DNA of 56,184 nucleotides from an uncultured Prevotella sp. (GTDB lineage: Bacteria; Bacteroidota; Bacteroidia; Bacteroidales; Bacteroidaceae): positions 1 to 56,184 of the forward strand of contig CALUFM010000013.1 of assembly GCA_944319935.1 (NCBI GenBank), given 5' to 3'. Of this stretch, positions 32,612 through 42,635 are shown in pieces (position 1 is the stretch's first letter; every line of letters starts with the position of its first letter). The notes under the pieces were generated by a model, which saw only the letters and a program-made list of their open reading frames with translations, made no database searches and was not told where the DNA came from. The translations under genes were made by a program, and so were the position numbers.

Positions 32612-34102
32612 ATGGCCAATCTGAAAAGTCTTGCAAAGGACACTGCGATTTACGGACTGAGCAGCATCGTTGGGCGTTTCCTCAACTACCTGCTCGTGCC
32701 GCTGTACACGGCCGCGCTGTCGGCGGCCGGCGGCGGCTACGGCGTAATAACCAACGTTTACGCCTATACGGCGTTGCTGCTCGTCATACTGACCTACGGC
32801 ATGGAGACCACTTTCTTCCGTTTCTCCAACAAGGAGGGTGAAGACCCCGCCCGGGTCTACTCCACCACGCTCGTGTCGGTCGGCTTCACGTCGCTCGTCT
32901 TCGTCGCGCTCGTGCTGACGTTCATCTCGCCCATCTCGTCGGCGATGGGCTACGCCGACCACCCCTCGTACATCTGGGTGATGGCGATAACCGTCGCGCT
33001 GGACGCATTCCAGTGCATACCGTTCGCCTACCTCAGGTACAAGAAGAGGCCGGTGAAGTTCGCCGCCCTCAAGTTGGCCAACATCCTGATGTCCATCGCG
33101 CTCAACTTGGTGTTCTTCCTCGTGCTGCCCAAGTGGTACGAAAGCACCGGCGGCGAGGGCATAGTGGGCAAAATCTACTCGCCGGAGGTGGGTGTCGGCT
33201 ACGCCTTTTACATCAACCTGTTCTGCTCGGGAGCGTTGATGCTGCTCCTGGTGAAAGAGCTTACGGGCTTCAAGTACGTCTTCGACCGCGCCCTGTTGCG
33301 CCGCATGCTCTCGTACAGTTGGCCCATCTTGGTGCTGGGAATTGCCGGAATACTGAACCAGACGGCCGACAAGATCCTCTTCCCGTACATCTACCACGGC
33401 GCGGACGCTCACTCGCAGCTCGGCATATACGGCGCGGCCAGCAAAATAGCGATGATTATGGCGATGATAACACAGGCCTTCCGCTACGCCTACGAGCCGT
33501 TCGTGTTCGGCAAGGCGAAGGACAAGGACAACCGCGACACTTACGCCAAGGCGATGAAGTTCTTTGTCATCTTCACGCTGCTGGCCTTCCTCGCCGTCAT
33601 AGGATACATGGACATACTGAAGCACCTCATCGGGCGTGACTACTGGGAGGGGCTGAAGGTAGTGCCCATCGTCATGGCGGCGGAAATCATGATGGGCGTA
33701 TATTTCAACCTGTCGTTCTGGTACAAGCTCATCGACAAGACCATCTGGGGGGCGTGGTTCTCGGGAGCTGGCTGCCTGGTGCTTGTCCTTGTCAACGTCA
33801 TCTTCGTCCCCCGCTACGGCTACATGGCCTGTGCTTGGGCGGGCTTCGCGGGCTACGGCACGGCGATGCTGCTGTCTTACTTCGTCGGCCAGCGGCATTA
33901 CCCCATCAATTACCCTGTGAAGGAAATGCTGCTTTACGTGGCCGCGGCCATAGTGTTGTGCGCACTGATGCGCCACGCCAACGCCGCGCTGCCCATATGG
34001 GCGGCCGTAGGAGTGAACACCCTGCTGCTGGCGGTCTTCGCGGCGATCATCATAAAGAGGGACTTCCCGATAGGAGAAATCCTTAAAAAGGTGAGAAGGT
34101 GA
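32612..34102 (+). CDS. Polysaccharide flippase (MOP/Wzx-like)
   Basis: 496 residues with about 12-14 membrane helices. The N terminus (AKDTAIYGLSSIVGRFLNYL, LVPLYTAALS) and the early FRFSNKEGE loop are typical of Wzx-type O-antigen/exopolysaccharide flippases in Bacteroidetes; the polysaccharide-synthesis C domain follows (MLSYSWPILVLGIAGILNQT). It should move lipid-linked sugar repeat units across the inner membrane. No glycosyltransferases are adjacent, so the pathway is not identified. Confidence 0.88.
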   Translation: MANLKSLAKDTAIYGLSSIVGRFLNYLLVPLYTAALSAAGGGYGVITNVYAYTALLLVILTYGMETTFFRFSNKEGEDPARVYSTTLVSVGFTSLVFVALVLTFISPISSAMGYADHPSYIWVMAITVALDAFQCIPFAYLRYKKRPVKFAALKLANILMSIALNLVFFLVLPKWYESTGGEGIVGKIYSPEVGVGYAFYINLFCSGALMLLLVKELTGFKYVFDRALLRRMLSYSWPILVLGIAGILNQTADKILFPYIYHGADAHSQLGIYGAASKIAMIMAMITQAFRYAYEPFVFGKAKDKDNRDTYAKAMKFFVIFTLLAFLAVIGYMDILKHLIGRDYWEGLKVVPIVMAAEIMMGVYFNLSFWYKLIDKTIWGAWFSGAGCLVLVLVNVIFVPRYGYMACAWAGFAGYGTAMLLSYFVGQRHYPINYPVKEMLLYVAAAIVLCALMRHANAALPIWAAVGVNTLLLAVFAAIIIKRDFPIGEILKKVRR

Positions 34103-34185
34103 AAAGATGAGAAGGTGAGAAAACCCAACTTTCCGCACAACCCAACAACCCAACAACCGTAAAACCATTTTAAAACAATACAGCG

Positions 34186-36300
34186 ATGAAAAAATTATCT
34201 ATGTTAATCTTAGGTCTTTTGACCCTCTTGCCGATGAAGGCGGACGAGGGTATGTGGACCCTGTACAACCTGCCACAGGCGGTGTACGACCAGATGAAGG
34301 CTTACGGCTTCAGCCTGCCTTACGAGAACATTTACTCAAGCCAGGACGCCATCAAGGGCTCGGTGGTGCTGTTCGGCGGCTTCTGCTCGGGCGTGGTGGT
34401 GTCGCCCGACGGCCTCGTGTTCACCAACCACCACTGCGGCTTCGAGGCAATCCGCAGCCATTCGACCGTAGAGCATGACTACATGCTCAACGGGTTCTAC
34501 GCAAAGGAGTACAAGGACGAGCTGCCAAACGAGAACCTTTTCGTCAGCTTCATGGTAGAGCAGCAGGACGTTACGGCACGCCTCAAGGCCTTGGGCATAG
34601 ACGACATGCCGTCAGACCGCCAGTCGGCGGTGATTGACTCGGTGGCAACCGTGATGACAGACTCGGTGAAGAAGGTGGAGAAGACGCTGCACGTGGAAAT
34701 CGACCCGTACTACGAGGGCAACCAGTACTTCGCCACCACGTACCGCCTCTTCCCCGACGTGCGCTTGGTTTTCACCGTGCCGAAGTCGATGGGCAAGTTC
34801 GGCGGCGAGACAGACAACTGGATGTGGCCGCGCCAGACGTGCGACTTCAGCGTGTTCCGCATATACGCCGACCCGAAGACCAACGGCCCTGCGGAGTACT
34901 CGGCGCAGAACGTGCCCTACCGTCCGAAGACGTGGGCGAAAGTGTCGCTTGACGGATACAAGGACGGCGACTTCGCCATGACCATCGGCTACCCCGGAAG
35001 CACGGAGCGTTACCTCTCGTCTTACGGCATCAGGGAGATGCGCGACGCGGGCAACGAGACCCGTGTGCAGGTGCGCACGCTGAAGCAGGAAATAATGAAA
35101 CGCCACATGGACGCCGACGAGGCCGTGCGCATCAAGTACGACTCGAAGTTCGCCCAGAGCGCGAACTACTGGAAGAACTCCATCGGAATGAACAAGTGCA
35201 TCGACTCCATCGGCATCATCAAGCAGAAGGAAGCCTACGAGCTGCGCCTGCGCCACTGGCAGGACACCACGGGATTCCTCAAAGGCCAGTTGGACTTCGA
35301 CGTGATGGCGAAGCTCTACGGCCAGCGTTTCGAGCGCATGAGGGCGTTCTATTACTTCGCCGAGACCTTCCTCGGCACGAGCGAACTCGTCACCCGCGCC
35401 ATGCAGGCCGGCAACGGCAAGGAGGTGAAAGGGCCTGAGGACAACCCCAAGAAGCAGTACATCCAGTTTGACGACAACAGCGAAGAATGGGACGAGGCAC
35501 TTGACAAGGAGGTGCTTTCAGCCCTGCTGAAGAACTACCGCGAACACGTAGCAAAGGAGTACCTGCCGTCAATCTACGAGACCATCGACGACCGCTTCGG
35601 CGGCGACTGCACGGCATACGTTGACTACCTCTACAAGAAGTCGGTGCTGATGAAGAGCGGCAAGAAGCTGTACTTCAACAAGAAGGGCTTCAACGACGAC
35701 CTCGGCGTGCAGCTCGGCCTCAGCCTGCAGGAGTACCTGGCCGGGCAGCGCGAGGAGCTGGGCAAGGTGGCCGACAAGATAGCCGAGCAGGAGCGTCTCT
35801 TCTGCGCGGCGCGCCTGCGCATGGAGCAGGACATGCCCCACTACAGCGACGCCAACATGACGATGCGCCTGAGCTACGGCCGCGTGGGCGGCTTCACTAT
35901 GAACGGCTCGCCCTCGGGCTACTACACCACGGCCGAGAGCATCGTGGCCAAGATGAAGCAGGCCGACAACGTGCCCGAATACTTCGCCGAGCCTATCATG
36001 CACGAGCTGCTCTCGGCAAAGGACTTCGGCCCCTACCAGGACAAGGCCACGGGCAAGATGCAGCTCTGCTTCCTGACCAACAACGACATCACGGGCGGCA
36101 ACAGCGGCTCGCCGATGTTCAACGGCAAGGGCGAACTCATCGGACTGGCCTTCGACGGCAACTGGGACAGCCTCTCGAGCGACATCTACTTCGAGAAGAA
36201 CCTCGCCCGCTGCATCGGCGTTGACATACGCTACGTGCTGTTCATGATGGACAAGTGGGGCCACGCCGACCGCCTGTTGAAGGAAATCAACGCAAAATGA
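34186..36300 (+). CDS. S46 family dipeptidyl-peptidase (DPP7/DPP11 type)
   Basis: 704 residues with a signal peptide (residues 1-19, KKLSMLILGLLTLLPMKADE). The chymotrypsin-like catalytic residues are recognisable: His in VFTNHHCGFEAI, and Ser in GGNSGSPMFNGKGELIGLAF near residue 643. The long helical domain unique to S46 covers about 270-560 and closes over the peptide N terminus. It removes dipeptides from peptides in the periplasm, matching a proteolytic, amino-acid-using lifestyle. DPP7 and DPP11 differ in P1 preference through a single pocket residue I cannot assign safely. Confidence 0.94.
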   Translation: MKKLSMLILGLLTLLPMKADEGMWTLYNLPQAVYDQMKAYGFSLPYENIYSSQDAIKGSVVLFGGFCSGVVVSPDGLVFTNHHCGFEAIRSHSTVEHDYMLNGFYAKEYKDELPNENLFVSFMVEQQDVTARLKALGIDDMPSDRQSAVIDSVATVMTDSVKKVEKTLHVEIDPYYEGNQYFATTYRLFPDVRLVFTVPKSMGKFGGETDNWMWPRQTCDFSVFRIYADPKTNGPAEYSAQNVPYRPKTWAKVSLDGYKDGDFAMTIGYPGSTERYLSSYGIREMRDAGNETRVQVRTLKQEIMKRHMDADEAVRIKYDSKFAQSANYWKNSIGMNKCIDSIGIIKQKEAYELRLRHWQDTTGFLKGQLDFDVMAKLYGQRFERMRAFYYFAETFLGTSELVTRAMQAGNGKEVKGPEDNPKKQYIQFDDNSEEWDEALDKEVLSALLKNYREHVAKEYLPSIYETIDDRFGGDCTAYVDYLYKKSVLMKSGKKLYFNKKGFNDDLGVQLGLSLQEYLAGQREELGKVADKIAEQERLFCAARLRMEQDMPHYSDANMTMRLSYGRVGGFTMNGSPSGYYTTAESIVAKMKQADNVPEYFAEPIMHELLSAKDFGPYQDKATGKMQLCFLTNNDITGGNSGSPMFNGKGELIGLAFDGNWDSLSSDIYFEKNLARCIGVDIRYVLFMMDKWGHADRLLKEINAK

Positions 36301-36350
36301 CCCGCCACACCGGCTGCCGCCGCCAATGCGGCTGACAGCCGCACCTGTTA

Positions 36351-36389
36351 CGAAAGGCCGCGTTTCATGCTGTGAAACGCGGCCTTTCG
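36351..36389. repeat. AAAGGCCG-family palindrome after the S46 gene
   Basis: 36351-36367 pairs with 36373-36389 (17 bp, core CGAAAGGCCGCGTTTCA). A weaker related hairpin follows at 36406-36430. Likely terminator of the S46 gene. Confidence 0.75.
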
Positions 36390-36594
36390 CGTCGCAAATC
36401 CACGGCCTTTCGCCGTGCGAAAGACGGCCTCCCGCAACGCCCTGTGCCACAAGGCGTTGCATGCGCATGTGCCGACAGCCGCCACAACCACGGCCGCCGA
36501 CCTCCATGCCGGCGGCATACAAGGCCGCCACAACGGCCCGAAAGCCGCGCGGCGGGCAAGACAAACGCCAGCTTTTTGAGTAAACGCCACCATT

Positions 36595-36615
36595 TTTTGA
36601 CTAAAATCAATTTTA
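36595..36615 (+). promoter_or_regulatory. Conserved upstream element of two similar promoters, first copy
   Basis: TTTTGACTAAAA followed by TCAATTTTA. It matches 37150-37170 at 20 of 21 positions and lies 37 bases before a -7 box, against 38 for the second copy. A similar TTTTTGAGTAAA lies 21 bases upstream, two helical turns away. Likely an activator site shared with the susC promoter. Confidence 0.6.
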
Positions 36616-36651
36616 TGGCCGGAAATATTTTATGCGTGTAAAAAATACATT

Positions 36652-36659
36652 TATATTTG
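36652..36659 (+). promoter_or_regulatory. -7 promoter box TATATTTG without a following gene
   Basis: A perfect consensus box 880 bases before susC, with no believable ORF downstream. It shares its ACATTTATATTTGCA context with the susC promoter. Confidence 0.65.
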
Positions 36660-36665
36660 CATCGT

Positions 36666-36955
36666 GATAACGGAAGCGTGCCGTCTTGCACGCCCTTCCG
36701 TGAAAGATTTACAAGTCTGATAACATATCTAATCGGCGGCCGCGTTGCCCCCCGCCGGCCTGCGACAGGCCGGCGGATGCTGTCAGCCCCGCCGGCGAGA
36801 GCCTGAAGAAAGCCTCTCTGATTACTGACCTTATTTAAAAAGGTAGCCGGACTGGATGCCGGCCGTGCCGGCCTGACGCGACGTCGGCCTGCATGCAACC
36901 ATCCAAAACCCGAGAAAATGGTGCCGCCCGGACAGGGCGCGCCATTTTCTTTATC
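36666..36955 (+). ncRNA. Candidate structured non-coding RNA
   Basis: About 290 bases between a consensus promoter and an intrinsic terminator, with no reasonable ORF. Near the 5' end, CGGAAGCGTGC (36671-36681) pairs with GCACG and CTTCCG (36688-36700). A perfect 11-bp stem CCGCCGGCCTG/CAGGCCGGCGG lies at 36752-36776, and more GC-rich pairs at 36860-36900. I do not recognise 6S, tmRNA, RNase P or SRP RNA in it. It could be a small RNA, or the relic leader of a lost sus-type gene. The following 36956-37140 shows nothing I can name. Confidence 0.45.
36913..36953 (+). terminator. Terminator of the candidate ncRNA
   Basis: AGAAAATGG (36913-36921) pairs with CCATTTTCT (36942-36950), with GCCGCCC/GGGCGCG pairing inside, followed by TTATC. 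Confidence 0.6.
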
Positions 36956-37149
36956 CCACTAAACCACACAACATACATATACAAGCTCGGCGCAAGATGC
37001 CCACACCGGTCGGCATCCCGTGCCGAACCCACCTTATTACATACTCCGCACAGGCCACGGCCGCGCCAAAGCCGCCCCACGGCGCAGGCATGCCGAAACG
37101 CACGCCGGCAGACGCCGCCAACCGTCATATATGCTTTAAAAACATGAGA

Positions 37150-37170
37150 TTTTGACTAAAAACAATTTTA
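37150..37170 (+). promoter_or_regulatory. Conserved upstream element, second copy (susC promoter)
   Basis: TTTTGACTAAAA followed by ACAATTTTA, 38 bases before the -7 box of susC. See 36595-36615. Confidence 0.6.
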
Positions 37171-37207
37171 AAGCATTACAAATGTTGCGTTAATATTAAA
37201 AAACATT

Positions 37208-37215
37208 TATATTTG
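37208..37215 (+). promoter_or_regulatory. -7 promoter box TATATTTG for susC-susD
   Basis: A perfect consensus box, leaving a leader of about 315 bases before the susC ATG. The leader contains a CCCCGAATGGGG hairpin (37250-37261) and further pairing but no recognised riboswitch. Confidence 0.65.
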
Positions 37216-37537
37216 CAACATATAAAAACTTTACCTGAAACATTAAATCCCCGAATGGGGGAACTAACCTGAAATAGCAGCAAGACAAGAAAACTTTAGC
37301 GGACATGCCCGTAGCAAGCAGCAGACGCGGCGCGAAAAGCGTTGAACGTTTGTTCGCAAAAAAAACGAAAAAGCCTTTTTTGTGTCGCCGATGACAACAT
37401 TGTGACATGAAAAACATGAGATAATCCTCTACGGCCTACCCCGCACGGGGGCAAGACACACGGCAGGGCACAATGCCGGTGGCAGCCGCACGAGGCGGAA
37501 ATAATCAACGGATGTCAAACCTTTACATTAAAGTAAC

Positions 37538-40500
37538 ATGAAAAAAAGCGAGAAACATTACCTACGCTCAGGCTTGACCAAGGCCACAGCAGCCTTCGGC
37601 CTGTCAGCACTGTTGTGTGTTCCCGTATGCTCGTACGCGGCCGACGCCCAGGCGAAAGCCGTGCCGGCGCAAGCCGTGCAGCAGGGTCACACCGTGAAAG
37701 GAAAGATCGTTGACGAGAACGGCGAGCCGATGATTGGCGTCACAGTGAGGGTGAACGGGGGCAAGGCGGCCACCGTGACCGACCTTGACGGCAACTTCTC
37801 ACTCAACGCGAGGCCGGGCGACATGCTCGAGATCAGCTACGTAGGCTACAAGACGGCCAACGTGCGCGCCAAGTCTTCAGCCATGAACATCCAGATGGAG
37901 GCCGACGTCACCGGACTTGACGACGTTGTCGTAATCGGCTACGGCACAGTGAAGAAGCGCGACCTCACCGGAGCCGTGACAACGATGAAGAACGAAGACA
38001 TCACCATCGCGCCGACAGGCAACGTCATGGAAGCCCTGCAAGGCAAGGTGGCCGGTATGGACATCACCAAGTCGAGCGGACAAATCGGCGCGGGAGTGAA
38101 CATCCTCTTGCGCGGCTCGCGCTCAATCTACGGCGACAACTCGCCCCTGTTCATCATCGACGGACTGCCCGGCAGCATGGACGACGTCAACCCCAACGAC
38201 ATCGAGAGCGTTGACGTGCTGAAAGACGCGTCGTCAACCGCCATCTACGGTTCGGCCGGAGCCAACGGCGTCGTAATCATAACCACCAAGCGCGGACAGA
38301 CGGGCAAGGTGAACATCAACTTCGACGCATACTACGGCTTCAGCGGCTCGCCCGAATACAAGCACGGCATGACCGGCCAGGAGTGGACCGACTACTTCTC
38401 GGAGGCTTACGCCTACAAGAACGGCCAGTACCCCGCCAACATCTCAGCCCTGCTCGGCGGCAACCAGGCTTACATCGACGCCTACAACAACGGCCAGTGG
38501 ATCGACTGGGCAGACGAGGCCATGGGCGGCACGGCCACCACGCAGAAATACTCGCTCTCGGTGACAGGCGGAACTGAGAAGACCAAGATCTACGCCTCTG
38601 TGATGTACAACCGCGACCAAGGCTTGCTCGAGAACGAAGTGCGCGACAAGTACTCTATGCGCCTCAACCTCGACCAGCAACTGTTCAAGTGGGCCAAGAT
38701 GGGCGTGACGTCAAGCATCAACTACAGCAAGCACAACCGCGGCGAGAACCACACTTTCACCAAGTCGCTCACATCGTTCCCCCTCGGCCAGGCGTACAAC
38801 GAGGACGGCGAAATCAACTACGAGTACATCGACAACCAGTACACGCCGCTCGGCGACTACATCGAGAACCAGTACGTCAACAACACCAAGATGACTTACA
38901 TCAACGCCACGGGCTACCTCGAGCTGACACCCGTCAAGGGGCTTACCCTGCGCACGCAGCTCAACACCGGCATATCGCACCAGAGGCGAGGCCTGTACTG
39001 GGGTGCCGAGGCCAACGCCCTGCGCCCGACATACGCCGGAACGCCCGCCGCTCAGTGGAACGACATCGACAACTACAACCTCAACTGGGAAAACATCATA
39101 TCCTACAACCTGACCGTAGCCCGCGACCATGAGTTCGGCATAACCGGCGTAAGCTCATGGCAGCACAACACGACGGAGAGCCTCACGGCCGACGCCGGCG
39201 GACAGGACCTCGACGTGTGGACGTTCTGGCGAATGATGTCAGGCACCGAGTTCCGCAACGAGAGCGGCTACTCGCAGACCAAGAAGATGTCATACGCCGT
39301 AAGGTTCAACTACTCTTACAAGGGACGCTACCTCTTCACGTTCTCAAACCGCTGGGACGGCGTGTCGTTCTTCTCAAAGGGCAACAAGTGGGATTCATTC
39401 CCCGCAGGAGCCATCGCATGGCGAATCTCTGACGAACCGTTCATGAAGTCAACCCGCTCTTGGCTCGACAACTTGAAGCTGCGCGTGGGTGCCGGTATCA
39501 CGGGTAACTCTGGTATAACCAAGAACCTCGGCGTTTCAGGTACATCGGCGGGCAACGACGAACACGGCGGCGTGGGCATGCTCGGAGCTGTCGGAGCGTA
39601 TGCCACACAGACACAGGTGTACAAGTACCCGAGCGCGGGCATCAGCCTCAACGGCCAAGCAGTGCCATTCGTGCAGTACCTCTCGCCCTACGGCAACGCA
39701 AGCCTCGGCTGGGAGAAGTCTTACAACTGGAACTTCGGTATCGACTTCTCGGTACTCGGCGGACGCATCGACGGTTCACTTGACTACTTCACCACCGTAA
39801 CCCGCGGCCTGCTCTTCAACCGCACCATGCCCGTAACCAGCGCGGCAACCGGATGGGGAAGCCCGCTGAACAGTTGGGAGAACATCGCCAAGACGAGCAA
39901 CCAGGGCTTTGAGTTCACCATCAACAGCCGAAACATCGTGACCAAGGACTTCCGCTGGAACACCACCTTGACCGGAACATGGGGACGCGAGAAGATTGAA
40001 AGCCTGCCTTCAGGCGACATCATAGCCGAAAACCTCTTCGTAGGGCAGCCCATCAAGGCCATCTACGACTACAAGTACGCCGGCATCTGGGGCACCAACA
40101 CACCGCAAAGCGTACTCGACGCTTACGGCGTGAAGCCGGGCTGGGTGATGATTGAGACCAACGACAAGGACGGCGACGGCGGCGTACACCCGTACAGCGA
40201 GGACGACCGCAAGATACTCGGCCACCAGAACCCGAACTGGATTCTCGGTTTGAACAACACCTTCACATACAAGGGCTTCGACCTTACAGTATACGTGATG
40301 GGACGCTTCGGCCAGACAATCTACAGCGACCTGATGGGCCAGTACACTGCAAAGTCTGACATAACACAGAACCAAATCTCAGGCATCGACTACTGGACAG
40401 AGGACAACCAGGGAGCTTACTTCCCGCGTCCCGGTACAGGCGACGAGCAGACAACGGGCATAACCGCGCTGCGCATATACGACGGCTCGTTCATAAAAAT

Positions 40501-40705
40501 CAAGAACATCACGCTGGGTTACACCCTGCCGAAGTCAATCACGCGCCACGCGCTCATCGAGAAGTGCCGCTTCTACTTCACGGCTTACAACCCGTGGATA
40601 TTCGCCATGGACAGCATGCTCGACGGAACTGACCCCGAAATGGGCGGCTCTGACGTCTTCCCGACATACAAGCAGTACGTATTCGGCGTGAACCTGACAT
40701 TCTAA
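37538..40705 (+). CDS. SusC-like TonB-dependent outer-membrane transporter
   Basis: 1055 residues. Signal peptide about 1-35 (ending VCSYAADAQA); carboxypeptidase-D-like repeat domain at 50-130 (VKGKIVDENGEPMIGVTVRV); TonB box region (VVVIGYGTVKKRDLTGAV); plug domain at 145-260 (ILLRGSRSIYGDNSPLFIID, DVLKDASSTAIYGSAGANGV); then a 22-strand barrel ending YVFGVNLTF. With its SusD partner it imports a bound glycan or peptide using TonB energy. No glycoside hydrolase is adjacent; the nearest hydrolase is the S46 peptidase upstream, so peptide uptake is as possible as sugar uptake. Confidence 0.96.
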   Translation: MKKSEKHYLRSGLTKATAAFGLSALLCVPVCSYAADAQAKAVPAQAVQQGHTVKGKIVDENGEPMIGVTVRVNGGKAATVTDLDGNFSLNARPGDMLEISYVGYKTANVRAKSSAMNIQMEADVTGLDDVVVIGYGTVKKRDLTGAVTTMKNEDITIAPTGNVMEALQGKVAGMDITKSSGQIGAGVNILLRGSRSIYGDNSPLFIIDGLPGSMDDVNPNDIESVDVLKDASSTAIYGSAGANGVVIITTKRGQTGKVNINFDAYYGFSGSPEYKHGMTGQEWTDYFSEAYAYKNGQYPANISALLGGNQAYIDAYNNGQWIDWADEAMGGTATTQKYSLSVTGGTEKTKIYASVMYNRDQGLLENEVRDKYSMRLNLDQQLFKWAKMGVTSSINYSKHNRGENHTFTKSLTSFPLGQAYNEDGEINYEYIDNQYTPLGDYIENQYVNNTKMTYINATGYLELTPVKGLTLRTQLNTGISHQRRGLYWGAEANALRPTYAGTPAAQWNDIDNYNLNWENIISYNLTVARDHEFGITGVSSWQHNTTESLTADAGGQDLDVWTFWRMMSGTEFRNESGYSQTKKMSYAVRFNYSYKGRYLFTFSNRWDGVSFFSKGNKWDSFPAGAIAWRISDEPFMKSTRSWLDNLKLRVGAGITGNSGITKNLGVSGTSAGNDEHGGVGMLGAVGAYATQTQVYKYPSAGISLNGQAVPFVQYLSPYGNASLGWEKSYNWNFGIDFSVLGGRIDGSLDYFTTVTRGLLFNRTMPVTSAATGWGSPLNSWENIAKTSNQGFEFTINSRNIVTKDFRWNTTLTGTWGREKIESLPSGDIIAENLFVGQPIKAIYDYKYAGIWGTNTPQSVLDAYGVKPGWVMIETNDKDGDGGVHPYSEDDRKILGHQNPNWILGLNNTFTYKGFDLTVYVMGRFGQTIYSDLMGQYTAKSDITQNQISGIDYWTEDNQGAYFPRPGTGDEQTTGITALRIYDGSFIKIKNITLGYTLPKSITRHALIEKCRFYFTAYNPWIFAMDSMLDGTDPEMGGSDVFPTYKQYVFGVNLTF

Positions 40706-40845
40706 AAGCCCTTCCCCGCCCCTCCCCGACGGGAGGGGAGACTGGCTGGCAAGGCTTAGTTACAAACAAGAAAAAAACGGAAAACAAGGCTATCCCGCAC
40801 TTCCCCAAGGGGGATTTAGGGAAGGGCTGATAAAAAACAAACAGT

Positions 40846-42630
40846 ATGAAAACAACCAAGATATTATACATGTCGGCACTGATGGCCGGCACGCTGGGGC
40901 TGGCTTCATGCTCGCTCGACGAGTACAACCCCGGCGGATTCACGATGGAGAACATCGCGTCGAACTCGGTCGAGTCATACCGCAACATCGTGAACCAGTG
41001 TTACTTCGGCATGGAGCGCGCCCTGTACGGCTGCGACGGCTACATGGAACTGACCGAAGCCGGCACCGACCTCTGGGTCAACGCGGCCAACATCAACTCA
41101 AGCTACACGCAATACTTCTGGTATTACGCCGGGGCCGCGCCCAACCTGACTTACACGAACACCATCTGGAACTGTCTGTACGACGGCATCGGCAGTTGCA
41201 ACCTGGCCATATCGCTGGCTGACAGGGCACCCTTCAAGACCGAGGAGGAGCGCAACGCCGCAGTGGCCGAGGCCCGCTTCATGCGCGCCGTGTACTACTT
41301 CAACGCCGTCGAGCAGTTCGGAGCCGTGACGCTCATCACCGAACCGGCGGAGAACATGGACTTCTCGCCCGTGCGCACCGACCCGATGACAATCTACCGC
41401 GAGGTAATCATCCCCGACCTTGAGTTCGCCGCGCAGTGGCTTGACAAGGGCGACGACGCCACGACGACCGTGCCCACGAAGAAGGCCGCACTCGGAATGC
41501 TGGCCAAGGCTTGCCTGCAGACTTACGAGTACGGCACTGACGAATACCTGCAGCAGGCCCTGACAACGGCCCAGACGCTCATCTCCGACTGCGAGGGAGG
41601 CGGCTCACAGTACGGCGCGTACATGTACCCGACGTACGACCAAGTGTTCGCCGAGGCCAACAACTGGGAGAACAAGGAAGCCCTCTGGAAGCACCGCTGG
41701 CACAAGGACGGCTCTTCGAACGGAAACTACAAGACGAACCGCAACGTGGAGAAGTTCCTCTGCCAGCTCAGCCAGTTCGGCGCGCGCGTTGACAACCAGG
41801 AGACCCGCATCACTTGGGAGGGCTCCATACAGGGCATCTTCATGCCGTCACAGCACCTGCTCAACCTCTTCGTGCAGGACGACGGCACGCTTGACCCGCG
41901 CTTCCACCAGTCGTTCTCTACGCAATGGAACGCCAACAACCAGTTCACTTGGGACGAAAGCACCAAGGACAACTACGGAAAAGACGCAAGCGTAGTGGGC
42001 AAGACGCTCGCCATAGGCGACCTCGCAGTGAAGTTCGCCATGCCTCAGGACGCCGACTACCAGCAGCTCGCGAGCCAGAAGGCATCGCTGCCCTACCTGC
42101 TCGTCGACTACAAGGACGTGTATGACGACGCCGCACGCAACGTCAAGATGCAGTACAACGGCAACGTGAACAACTTCCGCTACTTCTACCCGTCGCTCAA
42201 CAAGCACAACAGCGGCAACTGGACGGTAATCAACGAGAGCAACCGCCGCAACTGCAACAACAACGGAACGTTCATCATGCGCATGGCCGAGGTGTACCTC
42301 ATAGCAGCCGAGGCCGACCTCTACCTCAACGGCGGAGGCAACGCGCTGGGCTACCTCAACAAGGTGAGGACGCGCGCAGGGGCTAAACCGCTGAGCGGAA
42401 GCGTCACCATACAGACCATCCTCGACGAGCGCGGCCGCGAGCTGTGCGGAGAGTACTGCCGCTTCTACGACCTGAAGCGCACGGGCATGCTCAAGGACAA
42501 CTCTTACCTGAACAGCACCAACCCCGACGTAGGCCAGTACTTCAAGGCTGAATACGCCCTCAGGCCCATCCCGTCAGGCTTCACCGACATCATCAACAAC
42601 GGTGCCGACTACCAGAACCCGGGATATTGA
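40846..42630 (+). CDS. SusD/RagB-like outer-membrane lipoprotein
   Basis: 594 residues. Lipoprotein signal MKTTKILYMSALMAGTLGLA ends at SC, with the lipidated Cys at residue 22. TPR-like helices follow (EARFMRAVYYFNAVEQFGAV, AALGMLAKACLQTYEYGTD), and the C-terminal SusD domain has MRMAEVYLIAAEADLYLNGG and ILDERGRELCGEYCRFYDLK. It caps the SusC barrel and binds substrate. It lies 140 bases after susC, whose tail region carries a GGGAGGGGA/CCCCTCCC-type stem. Confidence 0.96.
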   Translation: MKTTKILYMSALMAGTLGLASCSLDEYNPGGFTMENIASNSVESYRNIVNQCYFGMERALYGCDGYMELTEAGTDLWVNAANINSSYTQYFWYYAGAAPNLTYTNTIWNCLYDGIGSCNLAISLADRAPFKTEEERNAAVAEARFMRAVYYFNAVEQFGAVTLITEPAENMDFSPVRTDPMTIYREVIIPDLEFAAQWLDKGDDATTTVPTKKAALGMLAKACLQTYEYGTDEYLQQALTTAQTLISDCEGGGSQYGAYMYPTYDQVFAEANNWENKEALWKHRWHKDGSSNGNYKTNRNVEKFLCQLSQFGARVDNQETRITWEGSIQGIFMPSQHLLNLFVQDDGTLDPRFHQSFSTQWNANNQFTWDESTKDNYGKDASVVGKTLAIGDLAVKFAMPQDADYQQLASQKASLPYLLVDYKDVYDDAARNVKMQYNGNVNNFRYFYPSLNKHNSGNWTVINESNRRNCNNNGTFIMRMAEVYLIAAEADLYLNGGGNALGYLNKVRTRAGAKPLSGSVTIQTILDERGRELCGEYCRFYDLKRTGMLKDNSYLNSTNPDVGQYFKAEYALRPIPSGFTDIINNGADYQNPGY

Positions 42631-42635
42631 TTGGA

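Noticed and set aside
32600..34168. 522-residue antisense frame over the flippase gene
   Set aside because: Composition (His, Arg, Asp, Val rich) is typical of the reverse strand of a membrane-protein gene, and the flippase is clear on the other strand.
36661..36955. 6S RNA, tmRNA, RNase P RNA or SRP RNA
   Set aside because: None of the conserved cores of these RNAs could be found in the segment.
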